Origin: Streptomyces sp. MUM 203J
GTDB lineage: Bacteria; Actinomycetota; Actinomycetes; Streptomycetales; Streptomycetaceae
Length of the DNA: 64,000 bases
Assembly (NCBI RefSeq): GCF_022414595.1
Contig: NZ_JADWYO010000014.1
Location: 1-64,000, forward strand
Direction: 5' to 3'
Made by a program: the position numbers and the translations under genes. Each line of letters starts with the position of its first letter. Position 1 is the stretch's first letter. Positions 36,920 to 44,460 of this stretch are shown piece by piece. The notes under the pieces were generated by a model. That model did no database searches and was not told where the DNA came from. It saw nothing but the letters and a program-made list of their open reading frames with translations.

Positions 36920-37090
36920 GAGTCGAGCTGCGGGTCCCGCACTTGTCGATCTTGATCGACAGGGTGTCCGGGTGCGTGCTGATCTTGTTCCTGACGACCT
37001 GTGGGAGCGGGTGTCCCCGCTGCTGCCTCCCGCTCCCGAACGGCGCCGTCGGCATCCCGGGCGGCTTCGCGTTCCGGACCGGCGGGTCGA
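36918..37090 (+). pseudogene. IS5-type transposase, N-terminal fragment
   Basis: The frame from an ATG at 36918 contains LVPDDLWERVSPLLPPAPER followed by RRRRHPGRLRVPDRR, the standard N-terminus of IS5-family transposases in streptomycetes. Homology ends near 37090, so about 50 of some 270 residues remain and no catalytic DDE residues are left. The 17-bp repeat at 36903 abuts its 5' side. Confidence 0.75.
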
Positions 37091-37146
37091 ACGCGGCACG
37101 ACTCAGAACCGATGCTGCTCCTGTGCCTGGGGACTGAGAGGATGTC

Positions 37147-37330
37147 TCACGTGGTGACTTGTGCCGGCTTCTGGTAGCAGGGCAGGGCTGCTGCGAGGGC
37201 GAGGAGGCGCGAGCCCTTGCGCTCGTATCGGACGGTGAGGCGGCGGTAGCCGAACAGCCAGGCGATCGACCGTTCGATCTTCCAGTGGTGTCGGCCGAGC
37301 CGCTCGCCCGACATGTGTGCCCACGGCGTC
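37147..37330 (-). pseudogene. IS5-type transposase, C-terminal fragment
   Basis: Reading on the minus strand to a stop at 37147 gives GERLGRHHWKIERSIAWLFG, then YRRLTVRYERKG and LALAAALPCYQKPAQ. This is the C-terminal DDE-E region of an IS5-type transposase, with the glutamate in KIERS. The orientation is opposite to the neighbouring N-terminal fragment, so they come from different elements. The outer border TGTCTCACGTGG (37143-37154) recurs at 38143-38154. Confidence 0.78.
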
Positions 37331-37342
37331 TGCTCAGAAGCC

Positions 37343-37807
37343 TCAGATCTCCGCCGGAGGCGGCGTGTCCAGGATCAGCGGCCATAGCTCCCCGGACTGG
37401 AGGCCGGCCGCAATCTGCTTGTCCGACGTGCCGGCCGGAGCCATCACCACGGCCGTCAAGTCGAGTGCCCGTTCGTACTGAGGCCGAGCGACATGGGAGC
37501 TCACCCGTAGCAGCCGGACCGCCTCTTGATCAACGAGCGAGCGTTCAAAGTACGCGCCTGCGTCAATCTCCAGCCCCTCGAACGGGTAGGCTACGATGTC
37601 GACGGTCAGCACCTCACCGTCCAGTCGCCGCTCGGCCCAGCCGTCCGTCTGGAGGAGACCGAAACAGTCCTCCATCTCGTGCGCGCGGTTACCGAGCTCA
37701 AGGACTGCGCGTTCCTCCGGTGACCCCTTCGGATCCATGACAACAGCGACCACGACCGCTTCAGGGTCGTCCGGGTCCATTCCGCTGCGCACCCAAACCT
37801 CTGGCAC
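37343..37807 (-). CDS. Hypothetical protein, acidic, 154 aa
   Basis: The product starts VPEVWVRSGMDPDDPEA and is acidic, without signal peptide or membrane segment. It has segments such as VLELGNRAHEMEDCFGLLQ, ERRLDGEVLTVDIVAYPFEG and VAPRP-like loops that I cannot place in a family. The GTG at 37807 has GGGAG 6 nt upstream and is preferred to a GTG at 37825. Third-position G/C bias is weaker than in core genes. It sits between two transposase remnants, consistent with cargo carried in by transfer. It appears intact. Confidence 0.6.
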   Translation of the reverse strand: MPEVWVRSGMDPDDPEAVVVAVVMDPKGSPEERAVLELGNRAHEMEDCFGLLQTDGWAERRLDGEVLTVDIVAYPFEGLEIDAGAYFERSLVDQEAVRLLRVSSHVARPQYERALDLTAVVMAPAGTSDKQIAAGLQSGELWPLILDTPPPAEI

Positions 37808-37878
37808 TGTGAACTCCCGCTCCACGTCGACTCATCGAAGCGTCACAGGACTGCGCACCCAGGCCGCACCCACGTCTG

Positions 37879-37966
37879 GAGACCACCCGCGAGACCACCC
37901 TGGACCTGGTCTTCGAGGATGGTCTCCCGTCGTCCGAGCCGCTCTCGCCTGCCTACCATGAGACCA
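37879..37966. promoter_or_regulatory. Cluster of GAGACCA/TGGTCTC motifs
   Basis: GAGACCACCC occurs twice in tandem (37879-37888 and 37891-37900), TGGTCTT and TGGTCTC follow (37907-37913 and 37920-37926), and GAGACCA recurs at 37960-37966, touching the next ATG. Direct and inverted copies suggest a binding region; the regulator is unknown. Confidence 0.35.
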
Positions 37967-38142
37967 TGGCCTCCTTCGAGCCGGTCCAACCGGTCGGGGC
38001 ACAGGCGGGATTCTGCTTGGGCTTCCACGCCGAAGGGACACACATCTGCCCCGAAGCCGTCTTTCTCACCGGCCTGTTCGCCTCGCCATACTGGCGAGAC
38101 CATCCCTGGCTGCCGACCGAAGCAGCGCAGCGACTCGGAGGG
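37966..38142 (+). pseudogene. Possible ORF truncated by an IS remnant
   Basis: The frame from an ATG at 37966 reads MASFEPVQPVGAQAGFCLG and continues with HICPEAVFLTGLFASPYW up to the IS border at 38143, where it enters transposase remnant sequence. Third positions are moderately G/C rich. No family is recognised. It may be the 5' part of a gene cut by insertion. Confidence 0.35.
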
Positions 38143-38146
38143 TGTC

Positions 38147-38215
38147 TCACGTGGCAGGTTTCGCGAGTTCCTTGTAGCAGGTCAGGACGACGGCCATGGC
38201 CGGGTCTCGGCTCTG
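38147..38215 (-). pseudogene. IS5-type transposase, extreme C-terminal remnant
   Basis: The minus-strand frame ending at 38147 reads AMAVVLTCYKELAKPAT, which matches the last residues of IS5-type transposases and parallels the fragment ending at 37147. Only about 20 codons survive. The same 12-bp border TGTCTCACGTGG spans the stop codon at both places. Confidence 0.65.
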
Positions 38216-38280
38216 CCAGCCGTTGCGGACCACGTACGGGATCTTGAGACCACGAACAGCCCATGGCAGGCTCATGCCGC

Positions 38281-38868
38281 ATGATCGATGAATTCGCGAA
38301 AGGCAACCTGCACGGGAGACTGCGGCGGGACCGCAAGGCACTGCTCTGGAAACTCGACGGCCTGTCCGAATACGACGCCCGCCGACCTTTGACAGCGACC
38401 GGGACCAACCTCCTCGGCCTCGTCAAACACGTGGCCACCGTCGAGGCCAGGTACTTCGGCGAGGTCTTCGACCGCCCTTCCCCGGAACCGCTGCCCCGGT
38501 GGCAGGACTCCAACGGCAGCGATCTATGGGCGACCGAGGACGAGACCCGCGATCAGATCATCGGGTTCTACCAGCGCACGTGGGAACACTCGGACGCGAC
38601 AATCAACGAGCTCCCCCTCGACGCCCCCGGCCACGTGCCGTGGTGGCCCGAGCCCTATCTCAACACGAACCTGTTCGCCGTCATGACCCATGCCCTCGGC
38701 GAGACCATCCGGCATGCCGGGCACGCCGACATCCTGCGCGAGGGAATCGACGGCCGGACCGGGCTGCGCGCCGAACACGAGAAGCAGATCGACGAGGAAG
38801 CCCGTGCAGCCCACTGCGCGAAGATCGAGCAGGCCGCCAGGTCGGCCGCACCGATCAAGGCTTACTGA
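38281..38868 (+). CDS. DinB family protein (DUF664-like)
   Basis: The 195-residue product is a DinB/YfiT-like four-helix-bundle protein. Likely metal ligands are the histidines in LLGLVKHVATVEARYFGEVF and in VMTHALGETIRHAGHADILRE. Known relatives include mycothiol- or bacillithiol-dependent transferases, so thiol chemistry is possible but unproven. The start is uncertain: 38281 gives the normal N-terminus, 38263 is an alternative, and neither has a good ribosome site. IS debris lies just upstream, and the stop codon at 38866-38868 lies inside the 17-bp IS-end repeat, so the last residues may not be original. Confidence 0.8.
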   Translation: MIDEFAKGNLHGRLRRDRKALLWKLDGLSEYDARRPLTATGTNLLGLVKHVATVEARYFGEVFDRPSPEPLPRWQDSNGSDLWATEDETRDQIIGFYQRTWEHSDATINELPLDAPGHVPWWPEPYLNTNLFAVMTHALGETIRHAGHADILREGIDGRTGLRAEHEKQIDEEARAAHCAKIEQAARSAAPIKAY

Positions 38869-38880
38869 TCGTTTCAGAAT
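38864..38880. repeat. 17-bp repeat, putative IS end (copy 2)
   Basis: This is an identical copy of ACTGATCGTTTCAGAAT at 36903-36919, with no transposase beside it. It overlaps the last codon and stop of the DinB-family gene. It marks an insertion or excision point, or a deletion end. Confidence 0.6.
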
Positions 38881-38957
38881 TCCGTCGCGCGGAAACGCCA
38901 GAGGCCCATGGAACCATCCCCCCAACTACGGGCTCAGGGGAAGATGACGCCGTATGG

Positions 38958-39323
38958 AACGGGTTGCGGCTGCAAGGGAGTTCGTGCTCGGCTACGTCGA
39001 CGCTCTTAAGACAGCCGACCACGTTGCGACCGAGCCGGTCGACGGCCGCGGCGGCGAGCCCGTCGTACGTGCCCCGCTCGTCGCGCAGCCACGGGCCGAG
39101 CTTCGGACGGGTCATCGGGTCGGTGGCGCCGGACACCTCCCAGCCGTCCGCCCCAGTCGATGACGCGCCCGCCAGCGGCGGCGGCAGCCGTCGGCACGCC
39201 CTCCCGCTGCCGCTCGGGCGAGGTCGTGGCGGCCTTGACCCGCGGCAGCCGGCGTACTCCGAGCAGCCACTTTCCGCAGCCGTCGTACGGCCGCTCGATC
39301 CCGTCCATGGTCGTACCGCGCAT
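38958..39323 (-). pseudogene. Serine recombinase, broken N-terminal catalytic domain
   Basis: Two minus-strand frames make one serine-recombinase N-terminus: WLLGVRRLPRVKAATTSPER, QREGV and GGRVIDW, then after a single extra G in a GGGG run, DGWEVSGATDPMTRPKLGPW, LRDERGTYDGLAAAAVDRLG and RNVVGCLK. These match the SPERQ and DRxGRN hallmarks of large serine integrases. Homology stops near 38958, so the DNA-binding part is gone. It is most likely the relic of an integrative element or phage; the catalytic serine motif near the start is already altered. Confidence 0.78.
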
Positions 39324-39392
39324 CCTTCTCCCGTTTCGCCGGAGCGCAAGGAGAATCGGCGGCCACATCCAGGACGATCTTGATCGGTCCGA

Positions 39393-39815
39393 TCAGCCCA
39401 GGAAGCTCAACCGCACCTGGCGGTCGGGGTTGTCCTTGTTGGTGTCGACCAGGCAGACGGACTGCCAGGTGCCGAGGGCCAGGCGGCCGGCGACGACGGG
39501 GAGGGTGGCGTGGGGTGGGACCAGGGCGGGGAGGACGTGGTCGCGGCCGTGTCCGGGGGTGCCGTGGCGGTGCTGCCAGCGGTCGTCGGCGGGGAGCAGG
39601 GTGTGGAGGGTGGCGAGCAGGTCGTCGTCGCTGCCGGAGCCTGTCTCCAGGATCGCGATGCCGGTGGTGGCGTGCGGGGCGAAGACGTTCAGCAGGCCGT
39701 CCCGGCCCGCGGCGGCCTCGTCGAGGAAGGACTCGGCGGCGGCCGTGAGGTCGTGGACCACCTCGTGGCGGCCGGTGGTGATGTGCAGCGTACGGGTGGT
39801 GAAGGCGTCGCTCAT
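39393..39815 (-). CDS. YjbQ/UPF0047 family protein
   Basis: The 140-residue protein matches the YjbQ (UPF0047) family, reported to have weak thiamine-phosphate synthase activity in E. coli. Conserved blocks are GLLNVFAPHATTGIAILE, the metal-binding WQHRHG, GHGRDHVLPALVPPHATLP and GTWQSVCLVD. The length is normal. The ATG at 39815 has GGAG very close upstream. It borders the decayed island and is divergent from the flavoprotein gene. The family is certain; the cellular role is not. Confidence 0.93.
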   Translation of the reverse strand: MSDAFTTRTLHITTGRHEVVHDLTAAAESFLDEAAAGRDGLLNVFAPHATTGIAILETGSGSDDDLLATLHTLLPADDRWQHRHGTPGHGRDHVLPALVPPHATLPVVAGRLALGTWQSVCLVDTNKDNPDRQVRLSFLG

Positions 39816-39854
39816 GTCTCCATGGTGCCCGTTCCCGGGCCGGGAAGATCCATG

Positions 39855-39879
39855 ACGCTTCCAGAGTTGGTAGAAGCGT
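39855..39879. promoter_or_regulatory. Inverted repeat reaching the flavoprotein start codon
   Basis: ACGCTTC (39855-39861) and GAAGCGT (39873-39879) are perfect 7-bp arms separated by 11 bp. The right arm touches the GTG at 39878, and no ribosome site precedes that codon, so the message may be leaderless with an operator over its start. Confidence 0.35.
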
Positions 39880-40975
39880 GAACGAATTCGGGACGGGTTC
39901 CGCGCCGGGACGGGATGTCGATGTGGCCGTGGTGGGGGCCGGGCAGGCCGGGCTGTCCGCCGCGTATCACCTGCGGCGGGAGGCGCTCGTGCCGGACCGG
40001 GACTTCGTGGTGCTGGACCACGCGCCCCGGGCGGGCGGCGCCTGGCAGTTCCGCTGGCCCTCGCTGACGTACGGCAGGGTGCACGGGATGCACGCGCTGC
40101 CGGGCATGGAGCTGTCCGGGGCGGACGCCGGGCGGCCGTCGGCAGAGGTCGTCGGCGGGTACTTCGCCCGGTACGAGGAGGCCTTCGGGCTGCGGGTGCA
40201 CCGGCCGGTGCATGTGGCGGCGGTGCGGGAGGGTGAGGGCGGGCGGCTGCGGGTCGAGACCTCGGAGGGGGTGTACTCGGCTCGGGCTCTGATCAACGCG
40301 ACCGGGACCTGGGACCGCCCGTTCTGGCCGCGCTACCCGGGCCAGGAGACGTTCCGGGGGCGCCAGCTGCACACGGCGCAGTACGCGGGGCCGGAGGAGT
40401 TCGCGGGGCTGCGGGTGGTCGTGGTCGGGGGCGGGGCGTCCGGGACTCAGCACCTGCTGGAGATCGCGGAGGTCGCCGAGGAGACCACCTGGGTGACGCG
40501 GCGGGAGCCGGTGTGGCGCGAGGGGCCGTTCGGGGAGGCGGAGGGGCGGGCGGCGGTGGCGCTGGTGGAGGAGCGGGTACGGCGCGGGCTGCCGCCGCGG
40601 AGCGTGGTGAGCGTGACGGGACTGCCGCTGGACGGCGCGCTGCGGGAGGCGCGGGAGCGGGGGGTGCTGGACCGGCTGCCGGTGTTCGACCGGATCACGC
40701 CGGACGGAGTGGCGTGGGACTCGGGGCGGGTGATGGAGGCCGATGTGATCCTGTGGGCCACCGGGTTCCGCGCGGCGCTGGACCATCTGGCTCCGCTGCG
40801 GCTGCGGGAGCCGGGGGGCGGGATCCGGATGGACGGGACGCGGGCGGTGCGGGACGGGCGGGTGCAGTTGGTGGGGTACGGGCCGTCGGCCTCGACCGTG
40901 GGCGCGAACCGTGCGGGGCGCGCGGCGGTCCGGGAGGTGCTGGACGTGCTGGGCGGGGCCCGGGCGGCGGCGTGA
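39878..40975 (+). CDS. Flavin-containing monooxygenase-like oxidoreductase
   Basis: This 365-residue FAD/NADPH oxidoreductase resembles flavin-containing monooxygenases and the YpdA/CzcO group. The FAD fingerprint is VAVVGAGQAGLSAAYHL, followed by GGAWQFRWPSL. The NADP fold is VVVVGGGASGTQHLLEI, and the C-terminal ILWATGFR motif is typical of the family. The GTG at 39878 has no ribosome site and an inverted repeat overlaps it. It is divergent from yjbQ. The substrate cannot be deduced. Confidence 0.87.
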   Translation: MNEFGTGSAPGRDVDVAVVGAGQAGLSAAYHLRREALVPDRDFVVLDHAPRAGGAWQFRWPSLTYGRVHGMHALPGMELSGADAGRPSAEVVGGYFARYEEAFGLRVHRPVHVAAVREGEGGRLRVETSEGVYSARALINATGTWDRPFWPRYPGQETFRGRQLHTAQYAGPEEFAGLRVVVVGGGASGTQHLLEIAEVAEETTWVTRREPVWREGPFGEAEGRAAVALVEERVRRGLPPRSVVSVTGLPLDGALREARERGVLDRLPVFDRITPDGVAWDSGRVMEADVILWATGFRAALDHLAPLRLREPGGGIRMDGTRAVRDGRVQLVGYGPSASTVGANRAGRAAVREVLDVLGGARAAA

Positions 40976-41122
40976 CGTCTCGCGTGCCCGGCCGGTGGGG
41001 TGCGTGGGTGGCACGCGGGCGGCACGGCGTACCGGGCAGGTTCCGCTCGGGCCGCGGGGCCGGGGTCCTGCCCCGATCGCTTCGCGCGGGGAGACGCCGG
41101 GCGGAACGCCGCGCCGTCGGCG

Positions 41123-41141
41123 CGGCCGGCGGCACCGGCCG
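41123..41141. terminator. Probable hairpin between convergent genes
   Basis: CGGCCGG-N5-CCGGCCG forms a 7-bp stem that extends further with one bulged G. It lies in the 182-bp gap between the flavoprotein gene (ends 40975) and the minus-strand MltG-like gene (ends 41158). Otherwise I see nothing in that gap. Confidence 0.45.
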
Positions 41142-41157
41142 GCGCGTCCTCCCGCGC

Positions 41158-42003
41158 TCAGCTCGCGGTGCGGCGGTGCTCGTTGAATTCGGCGACGTTC
41201 CGGGTCTGTTCCGCGTAGCTGTCGGTGAAGCGGGTGTCGCCGGGTCTGACCGTGACGAAGTAGAGCCAGTCGCCAGGGGTGGGGGCGATGGTGGCGTGCA
41301 TGGCGGCTTCGCCGGGGTTGCCGATGGGGGTGGGCGGGAGGCCGGTGCGGGCGTAGGTGTTGTACGGGCTGTCGATGCGGGTGTCCGCGTGGCTCGTGTC
41401 CAGCGTGGAGCGGTTCAGCGCGTAGTTGAGCGTGGAGTCCATCTGGAGGGCCATGCCGAGGGCGAGGCGGTTGTGGATGACGCGGGCGACCTTGCCCATG
41501 TCCTCGGCCGTGTCGGCCTCCGCCTGGACGATGCTGGCGATCGCGACCGTCTCGTACAGGCTGTGGTCGTTCCGCTGTACGCCCTTGGTGATGCGGTCGC
41601 TGCCGAAGCGCTCCACAGCCGTGCTGACCATGTACCGCAGCAGGCCCTCCGGGGTGGTCGTGTCGTCGATCGGGTACGTCGCCGGGAACAGGAAGCCCTC
41701 GGGGTTGCCCCCGGCCGCGGGCGGCAGGCCTGTGGCGAGGGTGCCGGCGGCGGCCCGGGCGGTGCCGGGCGGGGCGTCGAGGGCCTTGTCCACGGCGTCG
41801 TAGACCTGGGCGGCGCGCCAGCCCTCGGGGACGACGAGGGTGCGGGTCTCCGGGGGCGGCGGCTCGGGAGGTGCCGTGTCCTTGAGCAGCAGCGGCACCA
41901 GGGCGCCGGCCGCGATCAGGGCGAGCGCGGCGGCGAGTACGACGATCCGGCCCCGGCGGGTGAGCCGTGGCCTTCTGTGCAGGTGTCGGGGCGCTCGCCT
42001 CAT
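41158..42003 (-). CDS. MltG-like endolytic transglycosylase
   Basis: The 281-residue protein has one N-terminal transmembrane helix (IVVLAAALALIAAGALVPLLL) and an extracellular YceG/MltG domain that would cleave nascent glycan strands of peptidoglycan. The catalytic region reads VAIASIVQAEADTAEDM, with the conserved Glu in QAEA, followed by VARVIHNRLALGMALQMDST and TPIGNPG. It is shorter than typical full-length streptomycete MltG, so it may be a second copy; the usual aro/ruvX neighbours are absent. The ATG at 42003 has AGGGTG upstream. Confidence 0.88.
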   Translation of the reverse strand: MRRAPRHLHRRPRLTRRGRIVVLAAALALIAAGALVPLLLKDTAPPEPPPPETRTLVVPEGWRAAQVYDAVDKALDAPPGTARAAAGTLATGLPPAAGGNPEGFLFPATYPIDDTTTPEGLLRYMVSTAVERFGSDRITKGVQRNDHSLYETVAIASIVQAEADTAEDMGKVARVIHNRLALGMALQMDSTLNYALNRSTLDTSHADTRIDSPYNTYARTGLPPTPIGNPGEAAMHATIAPTPGDWLYFVTVRPGDTRFTDSYAEQTRNVAEFNEHRRTAS

Positions 42004-42008
42004 GCACG

Positions 42009-42022
42009 GCACCCTAGGGTGC
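42009..42022. promoter_or_regulatory. Perfect 14-bp palindrome at the MltG-like gene start
   Basis: GCACCCTAGGGTGC is fully self-complementary and lies 5 bp upstream of the ATG at 42003. It includes a TAGGGT that could act as a -10 element. It may be an operator or may hide the ribosome site in RNA structure. Confidence 0.4.
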
Positions 42023-42236
42023 GTTCATCCCACTTTCTGATATTTCGGGTGAGTGCCGGTCGAGCCATCACCTAAACGAACGCACGAACGGGCGTTCCCT
42101 CGAATGTGTGGCCGCCTCCGGATCCGAGCCGCAGAACGGCTGCTGCGGCTGATGCTTGTGGTGCGCAAGCGGCGGGCTGCAGACCGCTGTTGGCGTTGTC
42201 CCGAGGAAAATGACTGCACAAGGAGATCCACGTCCC
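42023..42236. other. Leader-like region upstream of the 19-codon ORF
   Basis: There is no gene of normal size. Inverted repeats GAACGC-N8-GCGTTC (42078-42097) and CCGCAG-N8-CTGCGG near 42130 suggest a structured region or operator. AAGGAG near 42220 precedes the 19-codon ORF. Confidence 0.35.
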
Positions 42237-42296
42237 ATGAACCTCATCACCGACCTGCTCGCCGGATTCATCCACTTCGTCGGCTGGCTGGTCTGA
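42237..42296 (+). CDS. Candidate 19-residue hydrophobic peptide
   Basis: An ATG at 42237, with AAGGAG 11 nt upstream, opens a 19-codon frame reading MNLITDLLAGFIHFVGWLV before TGA. The peptide is a single hydrophobic helix long enough to cross a membrane and has an amphipathic pattern with one Asp and one His. Its last 10 codons overlap antisense to the 3' end of the ABC transporter gene. I cannot name a family. It could be a small membrane protein, a toxin-like peptide, or a chance frame. No antitoxin gene is seen. Confidence 0.4.
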   Translation: MNLITDLLAGFIHFVGWLV

Positions 42297-44148
42297 CGTT
42301 CGCCTCGCGCGGCGCCGTCGCTCCCCCGTCCCACGGGAGCGGCGGCGCCGCCGTCGTCGTGTCGCCGTGCACGAGCGCGGCGTACCTGCCGCCCAGGGCC
42401 AGCAGTTCGGCATGGGTGCCGCGCTCGATGACGCGGCCCCGGTCGAGGACGACGATCTGGTCCGCGTCCCGGACGGTGGAGAGGCGGTGGGCGATGGTGA
42501 TGGTGGTGCGGCCCGCCGACAGGGCGTCGACGGCCTGCTGCACGGCGTGCTCGGTGCGGGTGTCCAGCGCGCTGGTGGCCTCGTCCAGGATGAGCACCGG
42601 CGGATCGCGCAGGATGGTGCGGGCCAGCGCGAGGCGCTGTTTCTCGCCGCCCGAGAAGCGGTAGCCGCGCTCCCCCACCAGCGTGTCGTACCCGTCCGGG
42701 AGTGACGCGATGTGGTCGTGGATCTGCGCGGCCCTGGCGGCGGCCTCGATCTCCGCGCCGGTGGCGTCGGGGCGGGCGAAGCGCAGGTTCTCGGCGACGG
42801 AGGCGTGGAAGAGGTACGTCTCCTGGGAGACGACGCCCACCGCGCGGCTGAGACTGTCGAAGTCGAGGTCGCGTACGTCGACGCCGTCGAGTGTGACCCG
42901 GCCTCCGGTCACGTCGTAGAGCCGCGGCACCAGGTAGCTGAGGGTGGACTTGCCGGAGCCGGTCGCCCCGACGACGGCGAGGCTGCTGCCGGGCGGGACG
43001 GTGATGTCGATGCCGTCGAGCGTGGGGGCGGTCCCGTCCTCGGGGTCGTACCGGAAGCCGACGTTCTCGAAGCGGACCTCGCCGCGGACCTTCTCCAGCC
43101 GGACGGGATTCTCGGGCTCGGTGATGTCCACGGGCAGGTCGAGGTACTCGAAGATCCGCTGGAAGAGGGCGAGAGAGGTCTGGATCTGCACGCCGGTGGA
43201 GAGCAGGCTGACCGCCGGGCGGAACAGGCCCTGCTGGAGGGAGACGAAGGCGACCAGCGTGCCGATGGAGATGTCCGGCCCGCCGGTCTGGAGGGCGAGC
43301 CCGGCGGCCCAGTAGAGCAGCGCGGGCATGGCGGCCATGACGATGCTGACGGACGCCATCCGCCAGCGCCCGGCCATGGAGGCCCGCACCTCCAGGTCGA
43401 CCAGCCGTTCCGACTCGGCTTCGAAGGAGCGGGTCAGCGAGTCGGCACGGCCCATGGTGCGGCCCAGCAGGATGCCGCTGACGGACAGCGACTCGGTGAC
43501 GGTCGCGGCCATGGCGGCCATCTGCTTCTGGCGTTGCGTGGTGATCGCCTTGCGTTCCCGGCCGACCCTTCGGCTGATCCACACGAAGAGCGGGAGCAGG
43601 GCCAGGGACACACAGGTGAGCCGCCAGTCCAGGGCCAGCATGGCGACGATCGTGGCGACGACGGCGGTGAGGTTGGAGACGAGGGAGGTCGCCGTCGAGG
43701 TGACGGTGGCCTGCATGCCGCCGATGTCGTTGGCGATCCTCGACTGCACCTCGCCGGTGCGCGTACGGGTGAAGAAGGCCAGCGGCATCCGCTGGAGCTG
43801 CGCGTAGACGGCGGTGCGCAGGTCGTGCATGACGCGCTGGCCGACGGTCGTGGAGATCAGGGTCTGCAGCACGCCGAAGACGCTGGTCACCACCGCCGTG
43901 AGGATCATGCCGAGGGCCAGCAGGCTGAGCAGCCCGGTGCGGCGCTCGGGGATCGCCGTGTCCAGGATCTCCCGCAGCAGGAACGGCGAGGCCACCCCGA
44001 CCAGGGACGCGGCGCCGACCAGCAGGCCGACGACGGCGAGACGGCCGCGGTAGGGGCGGAAGAGCCCCAGGATGCGGCGGATCTGCGCGGGGGGCTGGTC
44101 GGGGTCCGGTGGGGGTGGCGTCCAGGTGGACTCGGCGTGGATGCGCAT
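42268..44148 (-). CDS. ABC exporter, fused permease and ATPase
   Basis: This 626-residue type I (MsbA-like) exporter half-transporter joins a six-helix membrane domain (about 30-310) to a nucleotide-binding domain with canonical Walker A GATGSGKST near 394, Q-loop VVSQETYLF, signature FSGGEKQRLALA, Walker B LILDEATSALD and the switch His in IAHRLSTV. All motifs are intact, so it can work as a homodimer. The ATG at 44148 lies close after AAGGAG; the open frame extending far upstream is antisense to the neighbouring dehydrogenase gene and was rejected. Substrate unknown. Confidence 0.93.
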   Translation of the reverse strand: MRIHAESTWTPPPPDPDQPPAQIRRILGLFRPYRGRLAVVGLLVGAASLVGVASPFLLREILDTAIPERRTGLLSLLALGMILTAVVTSVFGVLQTLISTTVGQRVMHDLRTAVYAQLQRMPLAFFTRTRTGEVQSRIANDIGGMQATVTSTATSLVSNLTAVVATIVAMLALDWRLTCVSLALLPLFVWISRRVGRERKAITTQRQKQMAAMAATVTESLSVSGILLGRTMGRADSLTRSFEAESERLVDLEVRASMAGRWRMASVSIVMAAMPALLYWAAGLALQTGGPDISIGTLVAFVSLQQGLFRPAVSLLSTGVQIQTSLALFQRIFEYLDLPVDITEPENPVRLEKVRGEVRFENVGFRYDPEDGTAPTLDGIDITVPPGSSLAVVGATGSGKSTLSYLVPRLYDVTGGRVTLDGVDVRDLDFDSLSRAVGVVSQETYLFHASVAENLRFARPDATGAEIEAAARAAQIHDHIASLPDGYDTLVGERGYRFSGGEKQRLALARTILRDPPVLILDEATSALDTRTEHAVQQAVDALSAGRTTITIAHRLSTVRDADQIVVLDRGRVIERGTHAELLALGGRYAALVHGDTTTAAPPLPWDGGATAPREANVRPASRRSG

Positions 44149-44460
44149 GGCTCCTTCGGGCGGCTCGGGGGTCTCTGCGAGGCTAGCCCACCCGGTGGGG
44201 GCGTGCGGTGGGTGAGGCCGGGTGGGCGCTTGCGGCGGGCCCTTCCCCCAGCCCGCCTCTTCCCGGCCGTGGCGGAGCGGACCTCGGCCCGCGGCTCGGG
44301 GGCGCCGTCCCGGGCCCTGTCGTCGCGGCGTCGCCGCAGCTTCCCCGAACGCCGGGCGGGCTTGAGGACACGCGACGGGCCTGACGGGCGCCGGACGGGC
44401 TGAAACCCCGTCCAGGGGAGATGCTGGGCCTACACGACCGCTCGGCGAGGGGAGTGCGAC
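44149..44460. other. Divergent promoter region, no gene seen
   Basis: This 312-bp gap lies between the ABC exporter (minus) and the FAD/Fe-S dehydrogenase (plus). A short GACGGG...CCCGTC repeat occurs near 44390-44415. I see no convincing promoter motif or coding frame. Confidence 0.45.

Noticed and set aside
39381..39395. TGATCGG-T-CCGATCA repeat at the yjbQ stop
   Set aside because: It is a perfect 7-1-7 repeat, but it overlaps the stop codon, has a one-base loop and no clear regulatory position; probably chance.
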